Shown: one piece after another, positions 25,762 to 34,053 of the stretch
Position numbering within the stretch: the first letter of the stretch is position 1
Layout: every line of letters starts with the position of its first letter
The notes under the pieces: generated by a model
What the model saw: only the letters and a program-made list of their open reading frames with translations
Told to the model about the DNA's origin: nothing
The model's database searches: none
Translations under genes and position numbers: made by a program
Source of the DNA: Calditrichaceae bacterium
Lineage (GTDB): Bacteria; Calditrichota; Calditrichia; RBG-13-44-9; J075
Length of the DNA stretch: 48,288 nucleotides
Direction: 5' to 3'
Assembly (NCBI GenBank): GCA_013360445.1
Contig: JABWBP010000056.1
Span: forward strand, 1 to 48,288

Positions 25762-25916
25762 AAGTAGGCAGTATGCAGTAGGCCAGTAGGCAAGTAGGCA
25801 ATTTTCATTATTCTCGCCCCTGCCCCTGCCCCTGCTCCTGCCCCTGCTCCTGCCCCTGCTCCTGCCCCTGCCCCTGCTCCTGCCCCTTCTCCCGCCCCTG
25901 CTCCTGCCCCTGCCCA
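25762..25916. repeat. composite AGTAGGC plus GCCCCTGCTCCTG repeat
   Basis: 25762-25800 holds AAGTAGGCAGT words, 25801-25812 reads ATTTTCATTATT, and 25815-25916 is a run of about 17 GCCCCT/GCTCCT hexamers. Read on the minus strand the order is GGGGCAGGGGC, ATAATGAAAATTGCC, CTACTTGCCTAC, which parallels 9017-9073. It lies between the DUF72 stop and the NAD(P)-binding gene start. Confidence 0.75.
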
Positions 25917-25921
25917 CCGGC

Positions 25922-26713
25922 CTACTGCCCCAAAAGCCCCGCCTGCCTTTCCAATATCTTCATCATCGCCAGGGCGTTATCCACCGCTTTTCCCACGGGA
26001 TGGTTGTTGAAGAAGATATAGGTTTTCAGGCTCTTTTTGATCAATTCGATGAGGCGCTCGCTCCATTCCTCCAGTTCCGACTGCCGGTAGTCGTAATGAT
26101 AGCGGGTTTCGTTGGTTCCTTCCCACCAGTCGGTCTGGTTGCGCCCGTGAAAGCGCACGTAGGCGGTATCCGTGGTGGCAATGTTCTGAGGAGGCAGCAA
26201 ACCCCGCAGCGGCGGCTCGTCCACGTTGACGTAGCCCATTCCCTGCGCCCGCAGAAAATCAAAAGTTTCCGGCTGGTTCCAGGTGCAGTTGCGGAATTCG
26301 ACGAACAGGGGAAAATTGCCGGCCAGTTCCCGGGTTTTGGCCAGGTAATCGCGGTTCTCGGGAGTGTTCTTGAAAGAATAAGGAAATTGCGCCAAAAAAC
26401 CCCGGAACTGGTTTGCTTCGATGAGAGGTTTGAGCGATTCGGTCAACTCCGCCATGGCGCGCCGGTTTTCCTTGCGGGTGTGAGTAGTTTCCCGGTGGGT
26501 TTTGACGATGAATTCGAAGTGCTCCGGAACTTTCCGCTGCAAGTGGTAGAAAACCGCGCGGTTGGGAATATTGTAATAGGTGGAATTGATCTCCACCGCC
26601 GGGAAATGCCGGGCATAGTGCGTTAATTTATCGCCCGGGGGCAGCCCCTCGGGATAAAAAACCCCTTCCCAATCCTTGTAGCTGTACCCGCAGGTGCCGA
26701 TTTTGTAGATCAT
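25922..26713 (-). CDS. DUF72 domain protein
   Basis: A 263-residue protein with the DUF72 hallmarks: IGTCGYSYKDWEGVFYP at the start, the VEINSTYYNIP block (about 36-47), FEFIVKTHRETTH, and the FVEFRNCTW and YVRFHGRN blocks. The family adopts a TIM-barrel-like fold and has no agreed biochemical role. The start at 26713 precedes the conserved MIYKIGTCGY; the ribosome site (GGGGAAAA) is weak. The stop codon lies in a CAGTAGGC word of the adjacent repeat. Confidence 0.88.
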   Translation of the reverse strand: MIYKIGTCGYSYKDWEGVFYPEGLPPGDKLTHYARHFPAVEINSTYYNIPNRAVFYHLQRKVPEHFEFIVKTHRETTHTRKENRRAMAELTESLKPLIEANQFRGFLAQFPYSFKNTPENRDYLAKTRELAGNFPLFVEFRNCTWNQPETFDFLRAQGMGYVNVDEPPLRGLLPPQNIATTDTAYVRFHGRNQTDWWEGTNETRYHYDYRQSELEEWSERLIELIKKSLKTYIFFNNHPVGKAVDNALAMMKILERQAGLLGQ

Positions 26714-26748
26714 CGCCGTTTTCCCCGCCTTAAATGGCTGCCAATCTT

Positions 26749-26867
26749 GACAATGTTAAATTAGCCACAGAGTTCACAGAGAACACTGAGAATCAGGGAT
26801 TTATTGACCATTAATTCCTCTGAGCACTCTGTGTTCTCTGTGGCAAATATTCAAACTTAACATTGTC
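26749..26867. repeat. CACAGAG element with GACAATGTTAA ends
   Basis: Terminal inverted repeat GACAATGTTAA / TTAACATTGTC (26749-26759, 26857-26867). Inside are GCCACAGAGTTCACAGAGAA (from 26764) and its complement ending in TTCTCTGTGGC (26818-26844). The centre reads AATCAGGGATTTATTGACC. A related element lies at 46452-46560. Confidence 0.8.
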
Positions 26868-27155
26868 GAGCAATTTAAATCCGAAAACGGGAGCGGCAAA
26901 ATTTATTTTGCCATTACCGAGGTTTAACCTGATCTATATCATTGTTTTTGAACCCTTCTCTAACCAAATTAGCCCCTAAATCGTTTCGTTCTTTGTCGGT
27001 AATTATCTGGACAATGCCACATTGGTTTTTTTTGACAGGATTAACAGGATGGCAAGGATTTTATGTTGGATTCTTATTGCCGGATAGCTTGTCAAATTAT
27101 GCGCATTTTAAAATTTCCGTTTCCTTGTTCCATAGAAAACCCCGGTAGGGGTTCA

Positions 27156-27300
27156 ATCCCGGCCATCCGCATTCGCGTTAACCTAAGTAAAAAATCACCG
27201 CAAAGACGCAAAGACGCAGAAGTTTTAGAGAGTTTTCGCCTGAAATTCCTCCTTGCGGTTAAAAATCCCTAAGGTTAACGGGAATGCGGCCATCCGGGAT
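27156..27300. repeat. GCAAAGACGC element with 32-base inverted ends
   Basis: Ends CCGCATTCGCGTTAACCT (27167-27184) and AGGTTAACGGGAATGCGG (27272-27289) differ at one base, and the match extends to 32 bases (27156-27187, 27269-27300). A GGCCATCC segment is itself flipped within the arms. Inside are CACCGCAAAGACGCAAAGAC (from 27196) and CCTTGCGGTT. Confidence 0.8.
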
Positions 27301-27333
27301 AGCCGGCAATAATACAATGCAAACCGCAACCCC

Positions 27334-27475
27334 GGCCACGAAGTGGCTCCTTCGGAGCAGGGGTTGAACCCCCTTCGGGGTTCCGGCGGTTATTTGAGGT
27401 TTATGAATTCTACAAATGTTGAACACCTCCGGTGTTCGGAAAAGAATCCTGGCTACAAAGTGGCTCCATTGCTTG
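27334..27475. repeat. GTTGAAC hairpin and AAGTGGCTCC repeats
   Basis: Two hairpins of one design, GTTGAACCCCCTTCGGGGTTC and GTTGAACACCTCCGGTGTTC, are flanked by two copies of CxAAGTGGCTCC (about 27345 and 27460). A third related hairpin (AACCCCGGTAGGGGTT) is at 27138-27153. They resemble GTTGAAC-type intergenic repeats I associate with Bacteroidota-like genomes (from memory). Confidence 0.6.
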
Positions 27476-27552
27476 TAAATGGAGATTTCAACGTGCGTTT
27501 GGTATGAATGCATCAATTTTCATCTTGTAAATCCTGCTCATCCTGTCAAAAT

Positions 27553-27757
27553 CTCTAAGAGGGTGTTTGAAAAATCTCCTGAAATGACTCTACAGATAAA
27601 AAATAGCACGCGGATGACACGGATGACACCGATTTTCGCGGATAAATTGACACAGTTTGCTAAAAAAATCTGTGCGAATCCGCGTTATCCGTGTCATCCG
27701 CGTGCCATTTGAGCGATTTTGGGGGTACTGAACCGAATTTTCAAACACGCTCTAAAT
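27553..27757. repeat. GGATGACACGGATG element with AGAGGGTGTTTGAAAA ends
   Basis: Ends AGAGGGTGTTTGAAAAAT (from 27557) and ATTTTCAAACACGCTCT (27737-27753) differ at about one base plus one A. Inside are GCACGCGGATGACACGGATG (from 27606) and its complement ending ATCCGCGTGC (27678-27705). It ends 39 bases before the Ig-like start. Confidence 0.8.
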
Positions 27758-27795
27758 GAGACAATATCAAATTACCCAACTTGCCGGAGGCAATT

Positions 27796-29253
27796 ATGAA
27801 ACCTTTTTACCTTTTGGGACTCATTTCATGCTTCTTTGCTACGTTTTTACTCGCCGGGGAGATTCGCGTGGCGCAAACCGTTCCGGCAGCCGGGGCCGCC
27901 AATGTAAACCCCGATTTGGAAGAGATCCTCATCGTCTTCAGCGCCCCGGTGAAGCAAAATAGCTGGTCGTTTGTGGAAACCGATGCGGGCCGGTTTCCGG
28001 AAACCGCCGGGGATCCTTATTTCAAAGATAACCGCACCTGCGTTCTGCCGGTAATTCTGGAACCGGAAATGACCTACAGCCTGGGAATCAACAGCGCTAC
28101 CCGCAAAGGGTTCAAAAGTGCGGCGGACGAGACCATTGCGGTGACCCCGTACCTGTTGACCTTTTCCACCGGGCCGGCCGGCGGCGAAGAGAACGCCGCC
28201 CCGCCGCGCCGGGAATCCGCCGCTCCCCAGTCGAAAAGCGCCGGCGTTCCGGAAACCATGATCTTCCAACGCGCCAACGAGCCGAAGGAAGGCGCGTTTA
28301 GTCTGCTCATTCCCCGGGGCTGGCAAACCGAGGGGGGAATTTTGCGCGTCGATCCCACCGCGCAGGGCGGGCCTTCCCAATCCGTCGCCGCCAAATTGGA
28401 TTTCGCGGTGAAAAAAGACCGCCAGGGCTCCGTAATGGCGCGCTGGCTGCCGGATGTCTTGTATTTTGATTCCCGCAGGTCCCCCGCGGGGCAGATGGGG
28501 CTGTTCCCCCCGGGCAGCAACTACATGGGCATGCCGGTGTATTACCTGATGCCGGCGCAGCAATTCCTCAGCCAGATCGTTTTCCCGTATGCCCATCCGC
28601 GCGCTACCGGGATAAAAATCCTGGAGCAGCGCAGCCTGCCGGAGCTGTCGCAGAAATACCGCCAGCGCCAGAAAGCGCTCATTCCCCAATTGGATTTCAG
28701 CTACGACGCCGCCATCCTGACCGTCTCTTACCAGGAAGACGGGGTTGCTTACAAAGAAAAGCTCTTTACCGTGATCGAAAATTGGGGCCAGGCGGGAGCG
28801 GGAATGTGGGGAAACAAAGAAACCTTCTTCATCCGCGCTCCCGGCAATGAGTTTGAACGGTGGGAAGCGGTGTTCAGCCTCATGCAAAATTCGGTGGTCA
28901 TCAACTCCCAATGGCTGGCGGGGGAAATCCGCGGGCAAATGCAGCGCGCCGGAATTGTCGCCCAGACCATGCAGGAAATTCAGCGCATCGACCGGGAGAT
29001 CGTGGAGCATCGCCAAAAAACCAACGCGGAAATCCACAACGATATGTTCCTCACCCTCACCAACCAGGAAGAGTACGTCAATCCCTACACCAACCAGGTG
29101 GAGATCGGCTCCAACCAGTGGCAGTACCGCTGGGTAAACGAAAGCGGCGAGGTGGTTTATACCAACCGGGAGGATTACAATCCCAACCAGGATGTCAATT
29201 TGAACCGCTCCGATTTCAAAAAAACCCCGGTGCGGAAGCGGTTTCCGCAGTAG
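27796..29253 (+). CDS. exported protein with N-terminal Ig-like (SbsA/Big_5) domain
   Basis: A 485-residue protein with a signal peptide (MKPFYLLGLISCFFATFLLAG). An SbsA-type Ig-like domain follows (about 25-128: VAQTVPAAGAANVNPDLEEILIVFSAPV to LLTFSTG). A low-complexity linker (about 130-155) and about 330 residues that I do not recognise come next. The C-terminal part is rich in Asn, Gln and Tyr (NPYTNQVEIGSNQWQYRW, then NREDYNPNQDVN), which suggests a surface or periplasmic protein. The start at 27796 has GGAGG 7 bases upstream. It converges with the sucrose synthase gene, and its 5' side abuts the repeat block. Confidence 0.75.
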   Translation: MKPFYLLGLISCFFATFLLAGEIRVAQTVPAAGAANVNPDLEEILIVFSAPVKQNSWSFVETDAGRFPETAGDPYFKDNRTCVLPVILEPEMTYSLGINSATRKGFKSAADETIAVTPYLLTFSTGPAGGEENAAPPRRESAAPQSKSAGVPETMIFQRANEPKEGAFSLLIPRGWQTEGGILRVDPTAQGGPSQSVAAKLDFAVKKDRQGSVMARWLPDVLYFDSRRSPAGQMGLFPPGSNYMGMPVYYLMPAQQFLSQIVFPYAHPRATGIKILEQRSLPELSQKYRQRQKALIPQLDFSYDAAILTVSYQEDGVAYKEKLFTVIENWGQAGAGMWGNKETFFIRAPGNEFERWEAVFSLMQNSVVINSQWLAGEIRGQMQRAGIVAQTMQEIQRIDREIVEHRQKTNAEIHNDMFLTLTNQEEYVNPYTNQVEIGSNQWQYRWVNESGEVVYTNREDYNPNQDVNLNRSDFKKTPVRKRFPQ

Positions 29254-29268
29254 CATCATGGGGGAAGG

Positions 29269-31674
29269 TTAGCGGTTCTCCAGTTCCCGGGCCCGGGGTT
29301 TGAAGAAGAGTTGAAATAATAAGTGGCAATAGAGCGCCAGCCCCTGTCTTCCGGCGCCCGCCACCGAATAACGCCAGAAACCGTACAGGGCGGTCAGGTT
29401 GAGCAGGCGTTCGCTGTAGAGCCTCCAGGTGAAATTCTCCTGCACTCTTTGGATGGCCTGTCGGGAGATTTTTTTCCACAGGGAAGAATCTTGCTCCAAT
29501 TTGCCTAAAAACTCGAGCAAGGGGCGGCTGATCAGCTCCGGGAGGGTAGGATTGATCAGGAAACCACTTTTTCCGGGCACGATGATTTCCGAAGGCCCGC
29601 CAAACTGGGTGGCAAAAGTCGGCAGCCCGCTGGCCATCGCCTCCAAAACCGTCAATCCGAATCCCTCGAAACGGGCCGGCTGCACAAAAATTCCTTCCCG
29701 GTCGGCGATGATGCGATAGACTTCCCCGCCGTCTTCTTTAGGAAGATGAACCCCCAGCCAGCGGATTTTGCCCTGCAATTGATATTGATCGATCAGGGAG
29801 TACATCCGTTCGATTTCGGTTCTCTCTTCCGCATCATCGGTCTCCTCGGTTTTGATCTTCCCGGCGATGAGGATGAGATTGGCCTTTTCCTGCAATTCCG
29901 GGGATTGGCCGAAGCCCTCCACCAGCCCGGTAATATTTTTGATCCGGTCCAAACGCGACATGCTGAAGATCGGGCGTTTGCCGGGATCGTCCAACGTTCC
30001 GTAAACCGTCTCGTTTTGCGTTGAGAACAGCAATTCTTCCAAACTCCGGGTATGTTTGGGCAGCCGGCGGCCGGTTTCATCATAGGGGAAATATACATTC
30101 TCCTCAACGCCCGGCGGAATGACGTTAAACTTGGGGTGAAACAGGTTGATGCCGTTTTCCACCTGAAACAGGCCCGGCATGGTGAAAAACTGGTAAGATT
30201 CATACTGCCCGCGGCCCTCCTGCGCGCCGGAAATTTCCTGAAAAGTGCTGGTAATGATGAAATCGGACATGTTCATGGAGATCAGGTCGGCGACAAATTG
30301 CAGCGAGAAGTGATATTCCTGTTCGAAATGCTGCCAGTAGAGATCGGAAAAGAGGTACTTGGTCTTCTCCAGCGCGTGGGCGATATTACATTGCGTCACT
30401 CCGAATTTTTTAGAGAGCAGCATGGCCACTAAGTTGCCGTCGGAGTAGTTGCCGATGATCAAGTCCGGCCGCCCGTTGAACTCGCTTTGCAGTTCATGGT
30501 AACTCAATTGGGCAAAGCGTTCCAGGTAGGGCCATATTTCAAACCGGGAGAGCCACCGGGGAACGATTTGGCCCTGTTTGTCAGTGAAGGGAACCCGCAG
30601 AATGAAAGAGTTTTCGGTGTAGTGAACTTTTTCCAGGCGCCGGTGGCTGTTGGTATTCTGGTGCTCCGGAATCAGGCGGGTGAGTATAATGATTTTGGGG
30701 GTGATTGAAAGGCCGTAGGAGCGAATCCGTTCCGTCAGATATTTTTCCAGGGCGCGAACCTGGTCGAGAATATAGACCACCTGCCCCCCGGTATCCGGGC
30801 GGCCGAGCACATTTTCCTGCCCGAACCAGCCGTGCGGAGAAATAATGGCGATTCGATTGATCATGGGAATGCGCGAGATAAATTGCTCCAGGCTCTGGCT
30901 GTCCGGGGCCAGGAACAACTCCCGGAGCAGATGCATGGTTTCCCGGACGCGCCCGGCGGTATCTCCCCAGCCGGGTTCAAAACCATTGCGCCGGAGCAGG
31001 GGAAAAATTTCGGCGTGAGAGGTTTGGGGGTCGTATTCCTCCAATTGGTGTATGGCTTTTTCCAGGTTTTCGGTCAATTCTTGAACGGTTCGAATATAAT
31101 CGCCGTCGATTAGCAACTGCTGCTGGTCGATGGAGTGGATCTTCAGAAACTCGAACAGTGCTGTGTGCCATTTATCGGGATTTTGAAACAGGCTGCTGGA
31201 CATATATTTGTTCAGGTACTCGATTCCCTTCCCAATCCTTTTGACATCTTTGATATTCGGCCCATAGTCATAGAAGGGCATAAAATCGATGCGCAGTTTT
31301 TCTTCCTGCCCGTCCGGATTCGCGCCCGCAAAACGGTCCTGGAAGTCTAACAAATCCGCTGTGGAAATCTCTTCCAGGGCGCCGCTGTGAATGTGGATCT
31401 TGTAAATCCGGTAACGGGCTAATTGGTAACGGTGGAGTAAAATAGCGGCCCCGTCGGAAATGATCAGCTCCGGGGTCTGGCGCAGCAGGCGATAGGCTGA
31501 GGAGCTATTCTCCAGGGAGCACCGCCGCCCGGGTTCACTGCAAAATTTTTCAAATGCTAACAGGATATCGTTCCGCAGCAGGTATTTTTTTTCTCCTCCT
31601 GCCAGCTCATATAAAAATGATTGAAAATCATGCACTTCTTTTTCGTCGAGGATATCATTTAGGGATCTATGCAT
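29269..31674 (-). CDS. sucrose synthase
   Basis: An 801-residue GT4 (GT-B fold) enzyme matching sucrose synthase in length and order. An N-terminal regulatory-type region (about 1-260) precedes ISPHGWFGQENVLGRPDTGG with QVVYILDQVRALE (from about 275). The acidic EX7E site is in ARFEGFGLTVLEAMASGLP (about 665-680). It reversibly converts sucrose plus an NDP into fructose and NDP-glucose. The start at 31674 has GGAG 9 bases upstream. It lies directly downstream of the sucrose-phosphate synthase gene on the same strand, about 100 bases apart, forming a sucrose synthesis and cleavage pair. Confidence 0.92.
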   Translation of the reverse strand: MHRSLNDILDEKEVHDFQSFLYELAGGEKKYLLRNDILLAFEKFCSEPGRRCSLENSSSAYRLLRQTPELIISDGAAILLHRYQLARYRIYKIHIHSGALEEISTADLLDFQDRFAGANPDGQEEKLRIDFMPFYDYGPNIKDVKRIGKGIEYLNKYMSSSLFQNPDKWHTALFEFLKIHSIDQQQLLIDGDYIRTVQELTENLEKAIHQLEEYDPQTSHAEIFPLLRRNGFEPGWGDTAGRVRETMHLLRELFLAPDSQSLEQFISRIPMINRIAIISPHGWFGQENVLGRPDTGGQVVYILDQVRALEKYLTERIRSYGLSITPKIIILTRLIPEHQNTNSHRRLEKVHYTENSFILRVPFTDKQGQIVPRWLSRFEIWPYLERFAQLSYHELQSEFNGRPDLIIGNYSDGNLVAMLLSKKFGVTQCNIAHALEKTKYLFSDLYWQHFEQEYHFSLQFVADLISMNMSDFIITSTFQEISGAQEGRGQYESYQFFTMPGLFQVENGINLFHPKFNVIPPGVEENVYFPYDETGRRLPKHTRSLEELLFSTQNETVYGTLDDPGKRPIFSMSRLDRIKNITGLVEGFGQSPELQEKANLILIAGKIKTEETDDAEERTEIERMYSLIDQYQLQGKIRWLGVHLPKEDGGEVYRIIADREGIFVQPARFEGFGLTVLEAMASGLPTFATQFGGPSEIIVPGKSGFLINPTLPELISRPLLEFLGKLEQDSSLWKKISRQAIQRVQENFTWRLYSERLLNLTALYGFWRYSVAGAGRQGLALYCHLLFQLFFKPRARELENR

Positions 31675-31710
31675 TGACCAGTTTCTCCTTTCTAAGCGTG
31701 AAGGATGGCA

Positions 31711-31762
31711 GGGTGTTCTGGTGTTTTAGTGCGCGACTGCCATTCCACCACCAAAACACTGT
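31711..31762. repeat. GGTGTTTTAGTG / CCAAAACACTG word repeat
   Basis: GGGTGTTCTGGTGTTTTAGT at 31711-31730 and CCACCAAAACACTG at 31747-31760 form an imperfect hairpin in the sps-sus gap, 14 bases after the sps stop. Same word family as 2658-2757. Confidence 0.65.
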
Positions 31763-31775
31763 ATTGAAGCCCGGT

Positions 31776-33947
31776 TTACAGGTTCAGAAAATCGTAATGC
31801 TCGAAGCCTTCCATAATCCCGGCGGCGTGGTTCCCGGAAGCGAAGTGGATATGGCGCAGCCCTTTTAACTTTTCCAGCTCCGGGTGATGGTTACCCACCA
31901 CCACCCCCAGCATCTCCCCTCGCAGCATATCGGCGTCATTATCGGAATCCCCGGCTACCAGGGTGTGCCCCAGGGGAATATTCCATTTATAGCAGAGGTA
32001 GCGAATGGCTTTGCCTTTGGAAGCCCGGAAGGGGAGGATATCTAAAAACCTTTCCTGGGAATACACCAGGTTATAGCGCAGGCGGTTTTCCGCGAGCGCC
32101 TGGTGAACCTTCGCGAGATGCTCCTCGGAGGCTTCCATGAAATAACTCAATTTGAACTCCCGTTCCGGGTCCTCATCCTGTGCTTTCAAAAACGGCAGAC
32201 GGCGCAAAATTTTTTTTATTTGTTCCGGCTGCCATTGTGCAGCGATATGGGTTTTCCAGCCCCGGTCCGGCAGCAGTTCTTTCGTGTAATAGATTTCCGT
32301 GCCCACGGAAGCGATGATCACATCCGGGTGGGGAAGGGAGCTTTCCTGGAATAAGGGAACAATTGCTTCCAGGGAGCGTCCCGTGGCCACCCCGAATCCG
32401 AAAGTTTTCCGGTTTTTCCGGATCAGAACCCCCAGGCGCTCCAGCGCTTCCTCGTCCCCCAGGAGGGTATTGTCAATATCGGTAATGAACATCTTATTCA
32501 GGCTTTTGAATCGCCGCCCGATGGCCGGCGCGGCGTCCGGTATTTCCGCAGCGGCAATCTTCTCGAAAGGTAATTTGGCAATTTCGGCCAGGTACTTCCG
32601 GCAATGGGCCTCCCAGGAGTAATGGTTCCTGACCCCGCGGATGCCGTTCTGGGAGTAAATCCGCCATTGATCCGGATCGACCAGGATCTTTTTCAAAGCG
32701 GCGCTCATCTCCTGCGGCTGGCGCACGTCCACTAACAGACCGTTCTTGCAGTTTTTGATGATATCCCGGGGGCCGCCGTCGTCGGTGGCGACAATCGGCA
32801 GCCCGCTGGCCGCAGATTCCACCAGGGTCAGCCCGAAAGGCTCGGTAAATGCGGGATTCACGAACGCTCCTCCGGCGCGTGCGGCAATCCGGTATAATTC
32901 CGGAACCTCGTATTCGAAATCATGGCGTTTGGGAATGGCCAGTTTTCCGTAGAGGTCGAACCTGTCCATCGACAGGAGCAATTCGGTCAATACCTCCCGT
33001 TCGTTATCATCCATTTGGTTGATGTCTTTACGAATGCCGGCAAAGATCGCCAGGTTGGCGATGGCCTGTAATTCCCTGTCCATGCCATAGGCGGTGACCA
33101 ACCCGGAGATATTTTTGCGCCAGTCCGGGCGGGAAAGCGCCAGGATCAACGGTTTTTCCGGGTGGGTCAAAAAGCGCTCTAATTCTTTGGTCATGAAAAA
33201 CCGCGCTTCTTTGATTTTTTCCTGCTCTTCGGATCCCTCGAAGACCTCTTCATAAAAGGGATGAAAACGCCGGGTGTCGATCCCCGGCGGAATCACCCGG
33301 AATGTTCCGGATGCCACTGAGGAATACATCCCGTATTGTTTTTCCTTTTCCTGGGTGGTGCTGGTGACGATCAGGTTGGCCCGGGCAATCGCTTCTTCTT
33401 CTACCCGGATGCGCCGGTCGATATGAAACTGCTTATTCATTTCCTCTTCCGAGAGGCCGTTCTCTCCCAACCGCTGCTGCTTGGGCCGGCCCAGGGAGTG
33501 CCCGGTGAATACGAACGGAACCCCCAGGAAAGTGGATAATTCTTTGGCCACGTACCCGCCGTCTGCATAATGGCCGTGCACAAAATCCGGTAAATCGTCG
33601 TGGTCTTTAATGAACTTCAGGGTTTTATCGACGAATTCGTCGAGGTGCGGCCACAGCAGCTCTTTACGAATGTAGCGGGTACCGCCGCATTGGATGCGCA
33701 CGATCCTCACCTTGTCGCTAAGCTGCTCTACCGCTTGATCGTAATCCGGGGAGAAAGTCTTTCCGCGAATCCGGCGGGTGAACAAATCTACCCTGCGCAC
33801 TTTTTCCAGGGAGCCGAGCGCCCGGGCCAGTTCCACCACGTATTTCACCTGGCCGCCGGTATCGGCGTTGCGGCCCATCTCTAAATTGGAACCCCGTACC
33901 AGGCCGTGAATACTGAAAAGCTGAATGTAATAGTTTTTTTTAGGCAT
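31776..33947 (-). CDS. sucrose-phosphate synthase with C-terminal HAD phosphatase domain
   Basis: A 723-residue two-domain protein. Residues about 1-470 are a GT4 glycosyltransferase (GRNADTGGQVKYVVEL at 25-40; the EX7E site in NPAFTEPFGLTLVESAASGLP) that joins NDP-glucose and fructose-6-phosphate. Residues about 485-723 are a HAD-IIB phosphatase of SPP type (FITDIDNTLLGD, Asp490 and Asp492; VAGDSDNDADML near the end), so the protein may release free sucrose by itself. The start is the ATG at 33947, with GGTG 7 bases upstream. It is the first gene of the sps-sus unit and has a near-consensus promoter. Sucrose here may be an osmolyte or carbon store (inference). Confidence 0.92.
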   Translation of the reverse strand: MPKKNYYIQLFSIHGLVRGSNLEMGRNADTGGQVKYVVELARALGSLEKVRRVDLFTRRIRGKTFSPDYDQAVEQLSDKVRIVRIQCGGTRYIRKELLWPHLDEFVDKTLKFIKDHDDLPDFVHGHYADGGYVAKELSTFLGVPFVFTGHSLGRPKQQRLGENGLSEEEMNKQFHIDRRIRVEEEAIARANLIVTSTTQEKEKQYGMYSSVASGTFRVIPPGIDTRRFHPFYEEVFEGSEEQEKIKEARFFMTKELERFLTHPEKPLILALSRPDWRKNISGLVTAYGMDRELQAIANLAIFAGIRKDINQMDDNEREVLTELLLSMDRFDLYGKLAIPKRHDFEYEVPELYRIAARAGGAFVNPAFTEPFGLTLVESAASGLPIVATDDGGPRDIIKNCKNGLLVDVRQPQEMSAALKKILVDPDQWRIYSQNGIRGVRNHYSWEAHCRKYLAEIAKLPFEKIAAAEIPDAAPAIGRRFKSLNKMFITDIDNTLLGDEEALERLGVLIRKNRKTFGFGVATGRSLEAIVPLFQESSLPHPDVIIASVGTEIYYTKELLPDRGWKTHIAAQWQPEQIKKILRRLPFLKAQDEDPEREFKLSYFMEASEEHLAKVHQALAENRLRYNLVYSQERFLDILPFRASKGKAIRYLCYKWNIPLGHTLVAGDSDNDADMLRGEMLGVVVGNHHPELEKLKGLRHIHFASGNHAAGIMEGFEHYDFLNL

Positions 33948-34053
33948 TTTTTCACCGGAGTTTTAAAGTGAATAGATCGTGGATTAAGCGGGAATTCGAA
34001 TAAAAAGGGAGATTGCGATATTTTTGTCTTTGCACGTCTTCCATCACTGATTC

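Larger units (their letters stand above)
27031..27551. repeat. GACAGGATTAACAGGAT outer pair enclosing other elements
   Basis: TTTGACAGGATTAACAGGAT (27031-27050) and ATCCTGCTCATCCTGTCAAA (27531-27550) are imperfect inverted copies about 480 bases apart. Two further repeat elements lie between them, as if these had inserted into one GACAGGAT-type hairpin. Confidence 0.6.
26714..27795. other. 1.1-kb non-coding block of nested repeat elements
   Basis: No convincing gene is present between the divergent starts of the DUF72 and Ig-like genes; the short ORFs here run through repeats. The block contains at least five inverted-repeat elements, listed separately, one of which encloses two others. The promoters of both flanking genes must lie in or next to these elements. 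Confidence 0.8.

Noticed and set aside
25076-25801. Longer start for the NAD(P)-binding gene
   Set aside because: The extra 20 codons read through the AGTAGGC repeat, whereas the ATG at 25741 has GGAG 8 bases upstream.
25711-25917. Arg/Gly-rich 68-residue ORF on the minus strand
   Set aside because: It is a translation of the GCCCCT/GCTCCT hexamer array fused to the first codons of the next gene in another frame. There is no ribosome site, and the composition is explained by the repeat.
27138-27162. T-arm-like GGGGTTCAATCCC suggesting a tRNA
   Set aside because: It belongs to a GTTGAAC hairpin repeat; no D arm, anticodon arm or acceptor pairing surrounds it.
27479-27712. 77-residue plus-strand ORF within the repeat block
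   Set aside because: It crosses two inverted-repeat elements, has no ribosome site and no recognisable protein feature.
25815-27760. Possible CRISPR array
   Set aside because: Units are 6-20 bases, contiguous or inverted, with no uniform repeat of about 28-37 bases and no unique spacers; no cas genes nearby.
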